The notes below the pieces were generated by a model, which was not told the DNA's origin, searched no databases, and worked only from the letters and a program-made list of their open reading frames with translations. The position numbers and the translations under genes were made by a program. From GCA-002697625 sp002697625 (GTDB lineage: Bacteria; Bacteroidota; Bacteroidia; Flavobacteriales; BACL11), in NCBI GenBank assembly GCA_964004625.1, contig CAXFOB010000033.1, positions 62,001-126,000 on the forward strand: a stretch of DNA of 64,000 nucleotides, written 5' to 3'. Positions 24,217 through 33,103 of this stretch are shown here, piece after piece (position 1 is the stretch's first letter; each line of letters starts with the position of its first letter).

Positions 24217-27099
24217 ATGAATAATTTCTCTGAAAGGCATAATGGAATAGTAAAAGAGGATCTAAAGAAAATGTTGACTGATATTGGAGTACAATCTCTT
24301 GAAGAATTAATAGAACAAACTATACCTTCCTCTATTAGGTTAGAAAATGAGTTAGATTTACCAAAAGCCTTAAGCGAAAGCCGTTTTTTGGAACACATGT
24401 ATTCACTTGCTAAAAAGAATAAAAATTATAGATCTTATATAGGGATGGGTTATTTTAACACTATTCTACCTCCTGTCATTCAAAGAAATATATTAGAAAA
24501 TCCAAGTTGGTATACCGCTTATACGCCTTATCAGGCGGAGATAGCCCAGGGGAGATTAGAAGCCCTGTTAAATTTTCAGACAATGGTTTGCGATTTGACT
24601 GGAATGGAAATATCAAATTCCTCATTATTAGATGAAGGTACAGCAGCTGCCGAATCAATGTGCATGTTGTATAATACGATGAGTAGGGTAAAAAAGAAAT
24701 CAGGTTCAAATAAGTTTTTTATATCAGAACTTTGTTACCCTCAAACAATTGATGTGCTAAAAACAAGAGCAGAGCCGCTAGGAATTGAGTTAGTGATAGG
24801 GGACTATAATACTGTTGTTTTATCACAAGATTTTTTTGGGATATTATTACAATATCCTGCTAAATATGGAGAAGTATTAGATTATTCTGAAATTGTTAAT
24901 AAAGCAAAATCTTATGAGGCTGGAGTAGCTGTAGCAGCAGATTTGCTTAGTCTTTCTATTCTTACTCCTCCAGGTGAGTGGGGAGCAGATGTAGTGATTG
25001 GTACCTCCCAAAGATTTGGTATTCCAATGGGATACGGTGGCCCTCATGCAGCTTATTTTGCGACTCATGAAAAATATAAAAGAAATATCCCTGGAAGAAT
25101 TGTAGGAGTAACAAGAGATGTTGATGGAAATAGAGCGTTAAGAATGGCTCTTCAAACAAGAGAACAACACATTAAAAGAGAAAAAGCTACTTCTAATATA
25201 TGTACTGCACAAGTATTGTTAGCGGTCATGGCTTCTATGTATGGAGTGTTTCATGGACCTAAAGGATTAAGGTCAATCGGTAAAAAAATACATTCTTTAA
25301 CCTCAAAACTTTCTGAAGGATTAACTCAATTAGGTTACAAACAGATCAACAAAACCTATTTTGATACCATTTTAATAAATGTAGGTAATGTATCTATGGA
25401 AAACGTAAATACTTATGCGGAAGATGCTAAAATAAACTTTAATTATATTGATGAAAAAACATTATCAATTAGCTTAGATGAGAAGGATGATATAAGTAAC
25501 ATTAATGATATTCTGGATGTATTTGCAAAAAGTTGTAACCATTCTGACTCAAAAAACTTAATTGATGAAGTATTAAAAGGGAATTATAATGAAGCGTACA
25601 ATAGAATTCCTGAGAATCTGTATAGAACATCAGAGTATTTACAAAATGAGGTGTTTAATTCTTATCATTCCGAAACAGAAATGATGAGGTATATTAAAAG
25701 ATTAGAGAATAAAGATTTATCTTTAACTCATTCTATGATTTCTCTTGGGAGTTGTACTATGAAATTAAATGCTGCATCTGAATTATTACCGTTAAGTTGG
25801 ATGGAGCTTGGTAATCTTCATCCATTTGTTCCATCTCACCAAGCAAGAGGTTATCATATAATGTTTCATGAGTTAGAAGAAATGTTATGTGAAATAACTG
25901 GATTTGACGCAATGAGTTTACAGCCAAATTCGGGAGCTCAAGGAGAATACGCGGGATTAATGGTGATAAGAGAATATCATAAAAGCAGAGGAGATCATCA
26001 TAGAAATATTTGTTTAATTCCTTCTTCTGCACATGGAACAAATCCTGCTTCTGCAGTATTGGCGGGAATGAAGGTTGTGGTAACTCCTTGTGATGACAAT
26101 GGAAATATTGATGTTGAATCTTTAAGAGAAAAAGCGAGAGAATATTCAGAGAACCTATCCTGTTTGATGATTACATATCCTTCTACACACGGGGTGTTTG
26201 AGGAAAGTGTAATGGAAATTACCAACATAATTCATAAGAATGGAGGTCAAGTTTATATGGATGGAGCAAACATGAATGCTCAAGTAGGACTAACTAACCC
26301 TGCTAAAATTGGAGCTGATGTATGTCATTTAAATCTGCACAAAACATTTGCTATTCCTCATGGTGGAGGTGGTCCTGGTATGGGGCCGATTGGAGTAGTA
26401 AAACATCTAAAAGAATTTTTACCATCTAATCCAATTGTTAGTACTGGAGGAGAAAATTCTATTGCAGCAATTTCTTCTGCTCCTTGGGGTTCTTCATTGG
26501 TGCTTACTATCTCTTATGCCTATATAAAAATGTTAGGGTCTGAAGGATTGAGAAAGGCTACAGAAGTAGCAATTTTAAATGCTAATTATCTAAAAACTCA
26601 GTTAGAAAAGAATTTTTCAATTTTATATACTTCTGATACAGGTAGGGTGGCACATGAAATGATTGTAGACTTTAGAGAATATAAAACTAGTGGTGTAGAA
26701 GTAACTGATATAGCAAAAAGATTAATGGATTATGGTTTTCATGCACCAACTGTTTCGTTTCCTGTAGCAGGTACGTTAATGATAGAACCAACCGAGAGTG
26801 AATCTATGGCGGAGTTAGAAAGATTTATTGATACAATGAATTCAATAAAGCAAGAGATAAATGATGTTATTGATGGAAAGGTAGATGAGAAAAATAATGT
26901 TCTGAAGAATTCTCCTCATACCATGCAGTCTGTTATAAATTCTCATTGGGATAAGGATTATTCCAGAGAGAAGGCAGTATTTCCATTGTCTTTTGTAAAG
27001 AACAACAAATTTTGGCCTTCCGTTAGGAGAGTCGACGACGCTTATGGAGACAGAAACTTACATTGTACTTGTGCTCCGATTTCAGACTATGTTGAATAG
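24217..27099 (+). CDS. gcvP: Glycine dehydrogenase (P-protein of the glycine cleavage system)
   Basis: PLP enzyme that decarboxylates glycine and passes the aminomethyl group to the lipoyl H-protein. At 960 residues it is the fused single-chain form with both homologous halves. Features include GMGYFNTILPPVIQRNILEN and WYTAYTPYQAEIAQGRLEAL in the N-terminal half. The C-terminal half has the start of the active half at SMISLGSCTMKLNA, QPNSGAQGEYAG, and the PLP lysine in LNLHKTFAIPHGGGGPG at about residue 707. GcvT and GcvH are not in this window. Its transcription diverges from the UbiA-like gene. Confidence 0.97.
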   Translation: MNNFSERHNGIVKEDLKKMLTDIGVQSLEELIEQTIPSSIRLENELDLPKALSESRFLEHMYSLAKKNKNYRSYIGMGYFNTILPPVIQRNILENPSWYTAYTPYQAEIAQGRLEALLNFQTMVCDLTGMEISNSSLLDEGTAAAESMCMLYNTMSRVKKKSGSNKFFISELCYPQTIDVLKTRAEPLGIELVIGDYNTVVLSQDFFGILLQYPAKYGEVLDYSEIVNKAKSYEAGVAVAADLLSLSILTPPGEWGADVVIGTSQRFGIPMGYGGPHAAYFATHEKYKRNIPGRIVGVTRDVDGNRALRMALQTREQHIKREKATSNICTAQVLLAVMASMYGVFHGPKGLRSIGKKIHSLTSKLSEGLTQLGYKQINKTYFDTILINVGNVSMENVNTYAEDAKINFNYIDEKTLSISLDEKDDISNINDILDVFAKSCNHSDSKNLIDEVLKGNYNEAYNRIPENLYRTSEYLQNEVFNSYHSETEMMRYIKRLENKDLSLTHSMISLGSCTMKLNAASELLPLSWMELGNLHPFVPSHQARGYHIMFHELEEMLCEITGFDAMSLQPNSGAQGEYAGLMVIREYHKSRGDHHRNICLIPSSAHGTNPASAVLAGMKVVVTPCDDNGNIDVESLREKAREYSENLSCLMITYPSTHGVFEESVMEITNIIHKNGGQVYMDGANMNAQVGLTNPAKIGADVCHLNLHKTFAIPHGGGGPGMGPIGVVKHLKEFLPSNPIVSTGGENSIAAISSAPWGSSLVLTISYAYIKMLGSEGLRKATEVAILNANYLKTQLEKNFSILYTSDTGRVAHEMIVDFREYKTSGVEVTDIAKRLMDYGFHAPTVSFPVAGTLMIEPTESESMAELERFIDTMNSIKQEINDVIDGKVDEKNNVLKNSPHTMQSVINSHWDKDYSREKAVFPLSFVKNNKFWPSVRRVDDAYGDRNLHCTCAPISDYVE

Positions 27100-27124
27100 A
27101 TGATATTTGTTTCTTCCGACACTA

Positions 27125-27148
27125 TATAAGTGTATTTTAATACTTATA
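27125..27148. repeat. Inverted repeat overlapping the first array promoter
   Basis: Arms TATAAGT (27125-27131) and ACTTATA (27142-27148) are exact complements, separated by 10 bases. The right arm overlaps the -7 element of the following T9SS gene. It could be an operator, or a weak gcvP terminator, although no T-tract follows. Confidence 0.35.
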
Positions 27149-27152
27149 TTTG
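27145..27152 (+). promoter_or_regulatory. -7 promoter element for T9SS paralog 1
   Basis: TATATTTG is an exact TAnnTTTG match, 30 bases upstream of the ATG at 27183, in the 83-base gap after gcvP. Confidence 0.55.
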
Positions 27153-27182
27153 CTTACAATTTTTAAAAAACAAAAAACAATT

Positions 27183-29009
27183 ATGAAAAAATTTTATTTA
27201 TCACTTTGTACAATAGGAATAGCAGTTGCTTCTTTTGCTCAACAAAATGATGTGAGAAACTCAGAAATGAGTTTAAAATCATCAAAGTTTCACCACTATA
27301 CATCTTCTCAAGAAGATTCTAAAGCACCGCCATTTTGGCAGGATGATTTTTCTGATGCTTCTTTATGGACGATGACGGATTACGCGCACAATGGAGCTCA
27401 AAACTGGGTAATTGGTACCGCTGCTCCATCGGGAGGATTTTCTAATGGAATGGGAGCTATAGCTTCAACTACAGCTGCTAACGGATTTGCAATGTATGAT
27501 TCCGATGCACTAGCTACTTCTGCGTCAAATGTTCAAGACGCAAGTCTGACTTTTAATAATTCTATTGATTGTTCCCAATATCAGTATATTAATCTGAATG
27601 TAGAAACTTATCACAGAAAATTTCAAGATTCTGTTTTTGTTGAAGTAAGTAATGATAATGTAAATTGGGATAGATATGAAATGCATGTAGATTTAGATGT
27701 AAATGATGGTTCAGCAAACCCTGAATTTGCTTCGATAAACATTTCTTCAACCGCTGGGAATCAAACTACTGTATGGATTCGTTTTAGGTATGAAGGACAG
27801 TGGGACTACGCTTGGATGTTAGATGATGTATCTCTTTCTGAAACACCAAACAATGCCGCTTCAATTACAGATGCAGTACAAGGTGGTTGGTGGGTAAATT
27901 ATATAAATGTAGCTGGAGGTGCATTAGCAGGATTTGATTATACTTTTAATACTAATTCTCAGATTGCTATAAATCCTTATTCTTTTGAGGCTGTTTTACA
28001 CAATGATGGAGTAGCTCCACAGAATATGATTTTAAATGCAGAGGTATTGAACGATCAAGGTATCTCAGTCTTTAGTTCAATGTCTAACTCTATCTTGTTA
28101 GACATGTCTAATGCAGTAGATACGTTTGTATGTAATAATACTTTTACTCCTTCTGTTAATGGTGTTTATGAGATAAGATTATGGGGTACAGGTGATTCTG
28201 TAATGACTGACACAGCTATTCTTATGACTGTAGTAAATGATGATGTATATGCTAGAGATTGGAATCAGCCAGCTGGTACATGGAGAGTAGCTAGAGATTG
28301 TGGAGGAATGGTTTTAGGTACTTCACTTGATATTTACACTAACGAAACACTCTACGCTTTACAAGTTCATATTGATGATGAATCTGTTGTAGGAACACCA
28401 TTGTATGTTGCTTTATATGAAAATTCTACGGATCCAAATTCAGATCCTGTATATCTATCTCAATCTGATGATTATATTTTAACAGCTAATGATATTGATA
28501 ATTGGATTACAGTTCCTTTTGATGGTGGACAAGATTTATTTGCAGGAACTTCTTATTTAGCTGCAGTTGGAGGATACGCTTCTCCACTAGATACATTTAA
28601 GGTTAATGTTTCTGGAGAATCTCAAGGAGCTACTTGCTGGATTCAAGATAATGGGTGTGATCTTGGTTCTGCAGGTTTTGGTGCTTGGTACTGGATTTCT
28701 GACATCCCAATGATTAGAATGAGTTTTGATCCCGCAGCTTTATCTACTGACAATGTAGTTTCTGGAGAGTTTAATGTATATCCAAATCCTACTACAGGAG
28801 TATTTATAGTTGAGTTAAATAATATAAAAGCAGATGATTATAAAATATCTGTAACAAATGTTTTAGGCCAAGAGGTTTATACTTCTACAAAGGAATTAAC
28901 TACTTTATTTTCAGAAAGAATTGACTTATCTTCATTTGATAAAGGAGTTTATATTTTAGAGATTTCAAATTCAGAATCTGCTTTTTCTGAGAAAATTATT
29001 ATTGAGTAA
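27183..29009 (+). CDS. T9SS-secreted array protein, paralog 1
   Basis: A 608-residue secreted protein of unknown function, first of four tandem paralogs. It has signal peptide MKKFYLSLCTIGIAVASFAQ. A jelly-roll domain resembling MAM or choice-of-anchor modules spans about 45-220 and ends YAWMLDDVSLSETP. The junction GGWWVNYIN is at about 234, followed by an Ig-like segment. A conserved module of about 180 residues contains WRVARDCGGMVLGTS, YLSQSDDYILTANDI, ISVSGESQG-type strands and WIQDNGCDLGSAGFG. A type A sorting domain (NVYPNPTTGVFIVELN to FSEKIIIE) ends it. I chose the ATG at 27183, where the signal peptide begins, rather than the longer reading from 27150, which overlaps the promoter. 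Secretion by T9SS and surface attachment or release are expected. Confidence 0.88.
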   Translation: MKKFYLSLCTIGIAVASFAQQNDVRNSEMSLKSSKFHHYTSSQEDSKAPPFWQDDFSDASLWTMTDYAHNGAQNWVIGTAAPSGGFSNGMGAIASTTAANGFAMYDSDALATSASNVQDASLTFNNSIDCSQYQYINLNVETYHRKFQDSVFVEVSNDNVNWDRYEMHVDLDVNDGSANPEFASINISSTAGNQTTVWIRFRYEGQWDYAWMLDDVSLSETPNNAASITDAVQGGWWVNYINVAGGALAGFDYTFNTNSQIAINPYSFEAVLHNDGVAPQNMILNAEVLNDQGISVFSSMSNSILLDMSNAVDTFVCNNTFTPSVNGVYEIRLWGTGDSVMTDTAILMTVVNDDVYARDWNQPAGTWRVARDCGGMVLGTSLDIYTNETLYALQVHIDDESVVGTPLYVALYENSTDPNSDPVYLSQSDDYILTANDIDNWITVPFDGGQDLFAGTSYLAAVGGYASPLDTFKVNVSGESQGATCWIQDNGCDLGSAGFGAWYWISDIPMIRMSFDPAALSTDNVVSGEFNVYPNPTTGVFIVELNNIKADDYKISVTNVLGQEVYTSTKELTTLFSERIDLSSFDKGVYILEISNSESAFSEKIIIE

Positions 29010-29029
29010 GATTAAATATTAATTATTTT

Positions 29030-29057
29030 AAAAACCCGGTTTTTACCGGGTTTTTTT
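29030..29057 (+). terminator. Terminator after T9SS paralog 1
   Basis: AAAAACCCGGT, loop TTTT, then ACCGGGTTTTTTT: an 11-base perfect stem with a T-tract, 20 bases after the stop. It isolates this gene from the next paralog. Confidence 0.9.
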
Positions 29058-29070
29058 GTGTTATTTTTTT

Positions 29071-29081
29071 GTAAGTTAGCT
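29071..29081 (+). promoter_or_regulatory. Shared GTAAGTTAGCT element before T9SS paralog 2
   Basis: GTAAGTTAGCT sits 26 bases before the ATG, after a run of T. The identical 11-mer occurs at the same distance before paralog 3. TAAGTTAG within it is one mismatch from the -7 consensus. Confidence 0.45.
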
Positions 29082-29107
29082 ATCTGAATTTTTTAAAATA
29101 TTAACTT

Positions 29108-30934
29108 ATGAAAAAACTTTACTCAATTATGTGTGTATTTATGTTCTTTAGTTCAGCGTTTGCACAAACGACTAACTTAGAACTAACGAAAAAAGACTTC
29201 CGATCAGTTTCGAAAGCTACAACTAATTCTATTACTAATATCTCTAATTCCAATTCAGCTGCGACTGTTATTTGGTCTGATGATTGTTCCGACATTACAA
29301 CTTGGACTTTAGCAAATACTTCCATCCCTCCAATAGATTGGAGTTTAGAAATGGATCCTGCTGCAATTCCTGTTACTGCATTATCTCCATTTAATTCTAC
29401 AACCGTATCAAATGGATATTTGTTTATTAATTCCGATGCAACTGGTGGTGGAGATGGTGATGGTACTCCTGTTGAATGTACTGCAACATCCCCTATGATT
29501 GACCTTACAGGCTGGCCATATGTTCAATTAACCTTCTCTCATAATTACCGATGGTGGCAGGATACTAGATCAGTTAGAGTCTCTGCAGATGGAGGTAATA
29601 CATGGACTCAGTTTGATATGACAGATGCAAATGGATATCCAAATAATCAGAATTCTAATAACCCACAAAATGAGGTGATAAATATTTCTTCTATTGCTGG
29701 AGATCAAGATTCTGTGATGGTTCAGTTTTATTATTTTGATAATGATTATTGGGCTTGGTATTGGGCAGTGGATGATGTTACGATATCTGAAATACCAGAT
29801 AATGCCATGAATATTTCTGAAGAGGTACAAGGTGGATGGTGGGTTAATTATGTAAATGCTGGTGGAGATGGTTATGATTACACTTTAAAGCCATTATCTC
29901 AGCTTACTAATAACCCATATGCTTTTGAAGCAGTATTAAGAAACGCTGGTATAGCTCCTCAAAACTCATACTTATCTGCTGAAGTGACAGATGGTTCGGG
30001 AACCCTAGTATATACAGATGTTTCTAATACATTATTATTAGATGTTAATTATCCTCAAGATACTTTTGCTACAAATAGTACATTTTCACCAACAAGTACA
30101 GGTACTTACACTGTTGAAATGTGGGGGACAGGAGATTCTACTTCTACCTCTACAGTTTCATTAGATATGACTGTCACAGATTATGTTTATGCAAGAGATA
30201 ATGATATTCCGGATGGAGCTTGGAGAGTTGGAAGGTCGTGTGGTGGTCAGATTTTAGGTGTGAAATACGATATGTATGCAGATGAAACTCTTTACTCTCT
30301 TCAGATTCATATTGATGATCAATCTATTGTCGGAACACCAGTATATGTAATATTATATGAGGATGATGCTGCTGGAGATCCAATCTATTTATCACAATCT
30401 GATGATTATATTTTAACTGCAGCTGATTTAGGAAATTGGATAACGATTCCTTTTGATGGTGGAGAGATGGTATATTCAGGCACAGGGTATGTTGCTGCTG
30501 TTGGCGGGTACGCTAATCCTGTGGATACCTTCTTGGTGAGTGTTTCAGGAGAATCACAAGGTAGTTGTTATATACAAGATAATGGATGTGATATAGGTTC
30601 AGGTGGATTTGGATATTGGTATACTACTTCTGAAACACCTATGATTCGAATGAATTTTGATCCATATTCTGTGAGTATAGAAGAAAATCAAGTAATGAAC
30701 ATTATTAATGTTCATCCAAATCCTACATCTGGAGTATTTAAAATTGAGTTGAATCATACAACCGACATATATAATATTGTAGTTACAGATATATTAGGAA
30801 AAGAGATGTTGTCTACAGTTGTAAATGGTTTTTCAACTGAAGTTATAGATATATCTGATTTAGATAAGGGCGTGTACTTGTTAGAAGTTTCAAATTCTGA
30901 TATGAGATTATCGGGGAAAATTATTTTAGAATAA
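29108..30934 (+). CDS. T9SS-secreted array protein, paralog 2
   Basis: A 608-residue paralog of its neighbours with the same architecture. The signal peptide is MKKLYSIMCVFMFFSSAFAQ and the N-terminal jelly-roll-like domain ends WAWYWAVDDVTISEIP. GGWWVNYVN follows, then an Ig-like segment and the conserved module (WRVGRSCGGQILGV, YLSQSDDYILTAADL, YIQDNGCDIGSGGFG). The sorting domain is NVHPNPTSGVFKIELN. It is closest to paralog 1: both share GTPVYVILYE / GTPLYVALYE and the phrase SGESQG. The start is fixed by the signal peptide. It is its own transcription unit, bounded by hairpin terminators. The function is unknown; an adhesive or matrix role is inferred only from architecture. Confidence 0.88.
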   Translation: MKKLYSIMCVFMFFSSAFAQTTNLELTKKDFRSVSKATTNSITNISNSNSAATVIWSDDCSDITTWTLANTSIPPIDWSLEMDPAAIPVTALSPFNSTTVSNGYLFINSDATGGGDGDGTPVECTATSPMIDLTGWPYVQLTFSHNYRWWQDTRSVRVSADGGNTWTQFDMTDANGYPNNQNSNNPQNEVINISSIAGDQDSVMVQFYYFDNDYWAWYWAVDDVTISEIPDNAMNISEEVQGGWWVNYVNAGGDGYDYTLKPLSQLTNNPYAFEAVLRNAGIAPQNSYLSAEVTDGSGTLVYTDVSNTLLLDVNYPQDTFATNSTFSPTSTGTYTVEMWGTGDSTSTSTVSLDMTVTDYVYARDNDIPDGAWRVGRSCGGQILGVKYDMYADETLYSLQIHIDDQSIVGTPVYVILYEDDAAGDPIYLSQSDDYILTAADLGNWITIPFDGGEMVYSGTGYVAAVGGYANPVDTFLVSVSGESQGSCYIQDNGCDIGSGGFGYWYTTSETPMIRMNFDPYSVSIEENQVMNIINVHPNPTSGVFKIELNHTTDIYNIVVTDILGKEMLSTVVNGFSTEVIDISDLDKGVYLLEVSNSDMRLSGKIILE

Positions 30935-30956
30935 TTTGATATATAAGATAGATTTT

Positions 30957-30983
30957 AAAAGCCTGTGACAACAGGCTTTTTTT
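30957..30983 (+). terminator. Terminator after T9SS paralog 2
   Basis: AAAAGCCTGT, loop GACA, ACAGGCTTTTTTT: a 10-base perfect stem followed by a T-tract, 22 bases after the stop. Confidence 0.9.
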
Positions 30984-30998
30984 ATTTCTAAAATTTTG

Positions 30999-31009
30999 GT
31001 AAGTTAGCT
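30999..31009 (+). promoter_or_regulatory. Shared GTAAGTTAGCT element before T9SS paralog 3
   Basis: The same 11-mer as at 29071, 25 bases before the ATG at 31035 and again preceded by TTTTG. This points to a common promoter or start-site sequence duplicated with the genes. Confidence 0.45.
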
Positions 31010-31034
31010 GACTAAATAATTTAAAATTAATACC

Positions 31035-33005
31035 ATGAAAAAATTTTACACATTTGCTTCACTGATGATGGTTTCAGTAATTACATTTTCACAAATCGCT
31101 GATAATGCATTTCCAGAACCAACAGATGTAAGTACAAGAACATTAAAATCACATTTAAATTTTGATCCAAATGGAACGAAAGCAACTCCATTTTGGTCGG
31201 AAGACTTTAGTGGAGGAATTCCTGCTACTTGGAATAATGGGTCTACTCCAACTCCACCAGTAATATCTGCACCTTGGGTTTATAGAGGAGCAAATACAAC
31301 ACCTAATGTTTCTACTGGTTCGCAAGGAGCCTATGCTGGTACCAATGGACCTATTCAATCTCCAACTGCTAGTAATGGTTTTGTAATTTTCGATTCTGAT
31401 TATTATGATAATGGTGGAACTGCTGGAAATTTTGGAGCAGGACAATATCCATGTAATAGTATTACTGGAGGTGCACCAACTGGACATGTTGGAACACTAA
31501 CAACAGATTCAATAGATTGTTCGATGTATACTGATGTCACAATGGTTTTCAATTCTTTTTATAGAGAATATACTGGTATTGCAAAAGTTGCTTTTAGTAT
31601 TGATGGGGGGATTACTTTTACAGATACTGTTGAGGTTCACCCAGAAATTGAGGTAAATGAAAGAACTGAAAGCGATTATCAGGTTATGGTTAGATTCCCT
31701 CAGAATATAGCGGGTAATTCAAATGTAATGATTCAGTTCATATACGATGGAACAATATTGTATAATACAATTTATAATGGTTATTATTTTTGGATGATTG
31801 ATGATATAGAGTTAATGGAAACCCCTGCTCATTTAATAGATCTTTCTAGTGAAACATTTGGTGGTTGGTGGGTAGGTTACCAGTCTACTGGAGATTTAGG
31901 AATTGATTATACTTTCAACCCAATCAATCAAGCTCAGGTAAATCCTTACCGATTTGAGGCGGTTGTTGCAAATAATGGTTCTTCTGCACAAACAAATGTT
32001 ACAATGCATATTGATGTTCAAAATGGAGGAACTTCAGTGTTTTCTACATATTCAAATCCTATAACATTAAATGTCATGGCAAACGATACATTAGTTACGC
32101 CAACTTTCACCCCTTCTACTCTAGGTTATCACCAAATAGAATATTGGGTCACTTCTGATTCCTTCCCAACAACAGATACTATTGGTAGAGGAACTGTGGT
32201 TACAGATAGTGTCTACGCAGTTGATTTTGATTGGGATTCTGACGGTGCAAATGCAGGTGGAGGATATTATTTAGGAAGAAGTTGTGGAGGACAATCCTTA
32301 GGGAATGCTTTTGATATGTACGTAAACGATCAAGTAACGTCTATTTCATTTCATGTAAATGATCAGTCGGTAGCAGGAGCTAATATTGCAGTACTATTAT
32401 ATGAGATTGACCCTATGGTTACACCATATGCACCAATTTATCTTGGACAATCTGATGATTATACTTTAACACAATCGGATATTGATTCATGGGTTACAGT
32501 TGCATTCTCAGACCCTTTGGATGTTTATGCTGGAACGACTTATATTGCAGCAGTTCAAGGATATGCCAACCCTGTAGACACGTCATTAATTAGCTCGTCT
32601 TCCAATGATAATACATTAAGTTTTGTTCAAGACAATGGTTGTGATATTGGATCAGGAGGATTTGGATATTGGTATTCAACTTCTAGCCCGTTACTTATCA
32701 GAATGAATCTTGGTGATGTTACAGCTCCCCCTGTATCAATCGATGAAGATTTATTTGATGGAACTTTTTCAGTATACCCGAATCCAAGTGATGGAAAATT
32801 CAATATAGATTTAGTAAATGTTAATGACGGAACTTATTCTATCTCAGTTGACAATATTTTAGGAGAGGAAGTTTATTCTGAAGTACGATCAGTCATTCAT
32901 ACTTATTCAGATGTACTTGATTTAACTAATCTTTCTAAAGGGGTTTATATGTTAAATGTAAAAAATGAAAACACATCAACAAGTAGAAAAATCATAATTG
33001 AATAG
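31035..33005 (+). CDS. T9SS-secreted array protein, paralog 3
   Basis: The longest paralog, 656 residues. It has signal peptide MKKFYTFASLMMVSVITFSQ and an extended N-terminal jelly-roll-like domain with a glycine- and proline-rich insertion (WNNGSTPTPPVISAPWVYRG) before YYFWMIDDIELMETP. Then come GGWWVGYQS, the Ig-like segment, the conserved module (YYLGRSCGGQSLGNAFDMYV, LGQSDDYTLTQSDI, FVQDNGCDIGSGGFG) and the sorting domain (SVYPNPSDGKFNIDLV to TSRKIIIE). The insertion and the different spacing in the module show that the array has diverged since duplication. The start is given by the signal peptide. Confidence 0.88.
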   Translation: MKKFYTFASLMMVSVITFSQIADNAFPEPTDVSTRTLKSHLNFDPNGTKATPFWSEDFSGGIPATWNNGSTPTPPVISAPWVYRGANTTPNVSTGSQGAYAGTNGPIQSPTASNGFVIFDSDYYDNGGTAGNFGAGQYPCNSITGGAPTGHVGTLTTDSIDCSMYTDVTMVFNSFYREYTGIAKVAFSIDGGITFTDTVEVHPEIEVNERTESDYQVMVRFPQNIAGNSNVMIQFIYDGTILYNTIYNGYYFWMIDDIELMETPAHLIDLSSETFGGWWVGYQSTGDLGIDYTFNPINQAQVNPYRFEAVVANNGSSAQTNVTMHIDVQNGGTSVFSTYSNPITLNVMANDTLVTPTFTPSTLGYHQIEYWVTSDSFPTTDTIGRGTVVTDSVYAVDFDWDSDGANAGGGYYLGRSCGGQSLGNAFDMYVNDQVTSISFHVNDQSVAGANIAVLLYEIDPMVTPYAPIYLGQSDDYTLTQSDIDSWVTVAFSDPLDVYAGTTYIAAVQGYANPVDTSLISSSSNDNTLSFVQDNGCDIGSGGFGYWYSTSSPLLIRMNLGDVTAPPVSIDEDLFDGTFSVYPNPSDGKFNIDLVNVNDGTYSISVDNILGEEVYSEVRSVIHTYSDVLDLTNLSKGVYMLNVKNENTSTSRKIIIE

Positions 33006-33022
33006 ATTTTTTATATCTTACT

Positions 33023-33058
33023 AAAAAAAGGCCTGAAAAAAAATCAGGCTTTTTTTTT
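33023..33058 (+). terminator. Terminator after T9SS paralog 3
   Basis: AAAAAAAGGCCTGA, an A-rich loop, then TCAGGC and eight T. The stem has one extra G on the left arm but is otherwise complementary. It lies 18 bases after the stop. Confidence 0.85.
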
Positions 33059-33072
33059 ACCCAAATTTTCCT

Positions 33073-33086
33073 TATGTTTGTTAGCT
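33073..33086 (+). promoter_or_regulatory. -7 element and GTTAGCT motif before T9SS paralog 4
   Basis: TATGTTTG (33073-33080) is an exact TAnnTTTG match and runs directly into TTAGCT. GTTAGCT is therefore shared by paralogs 2, 3 and 4, here 17 bases before the ATG. Confidence 0.5.
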
Positions 33087-33103
33087 AATTAAATCAATGT
33101 ATT

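Noticed and set aside
31155..31487. 110-residue serine/isoleucine-rich open frame antisense to T9SS paralog 3
   Set aside because: Low-complexity composition is what results from reading the Thr/Asn/Gly-rich gene on the other strand; there is no promoter or family match.
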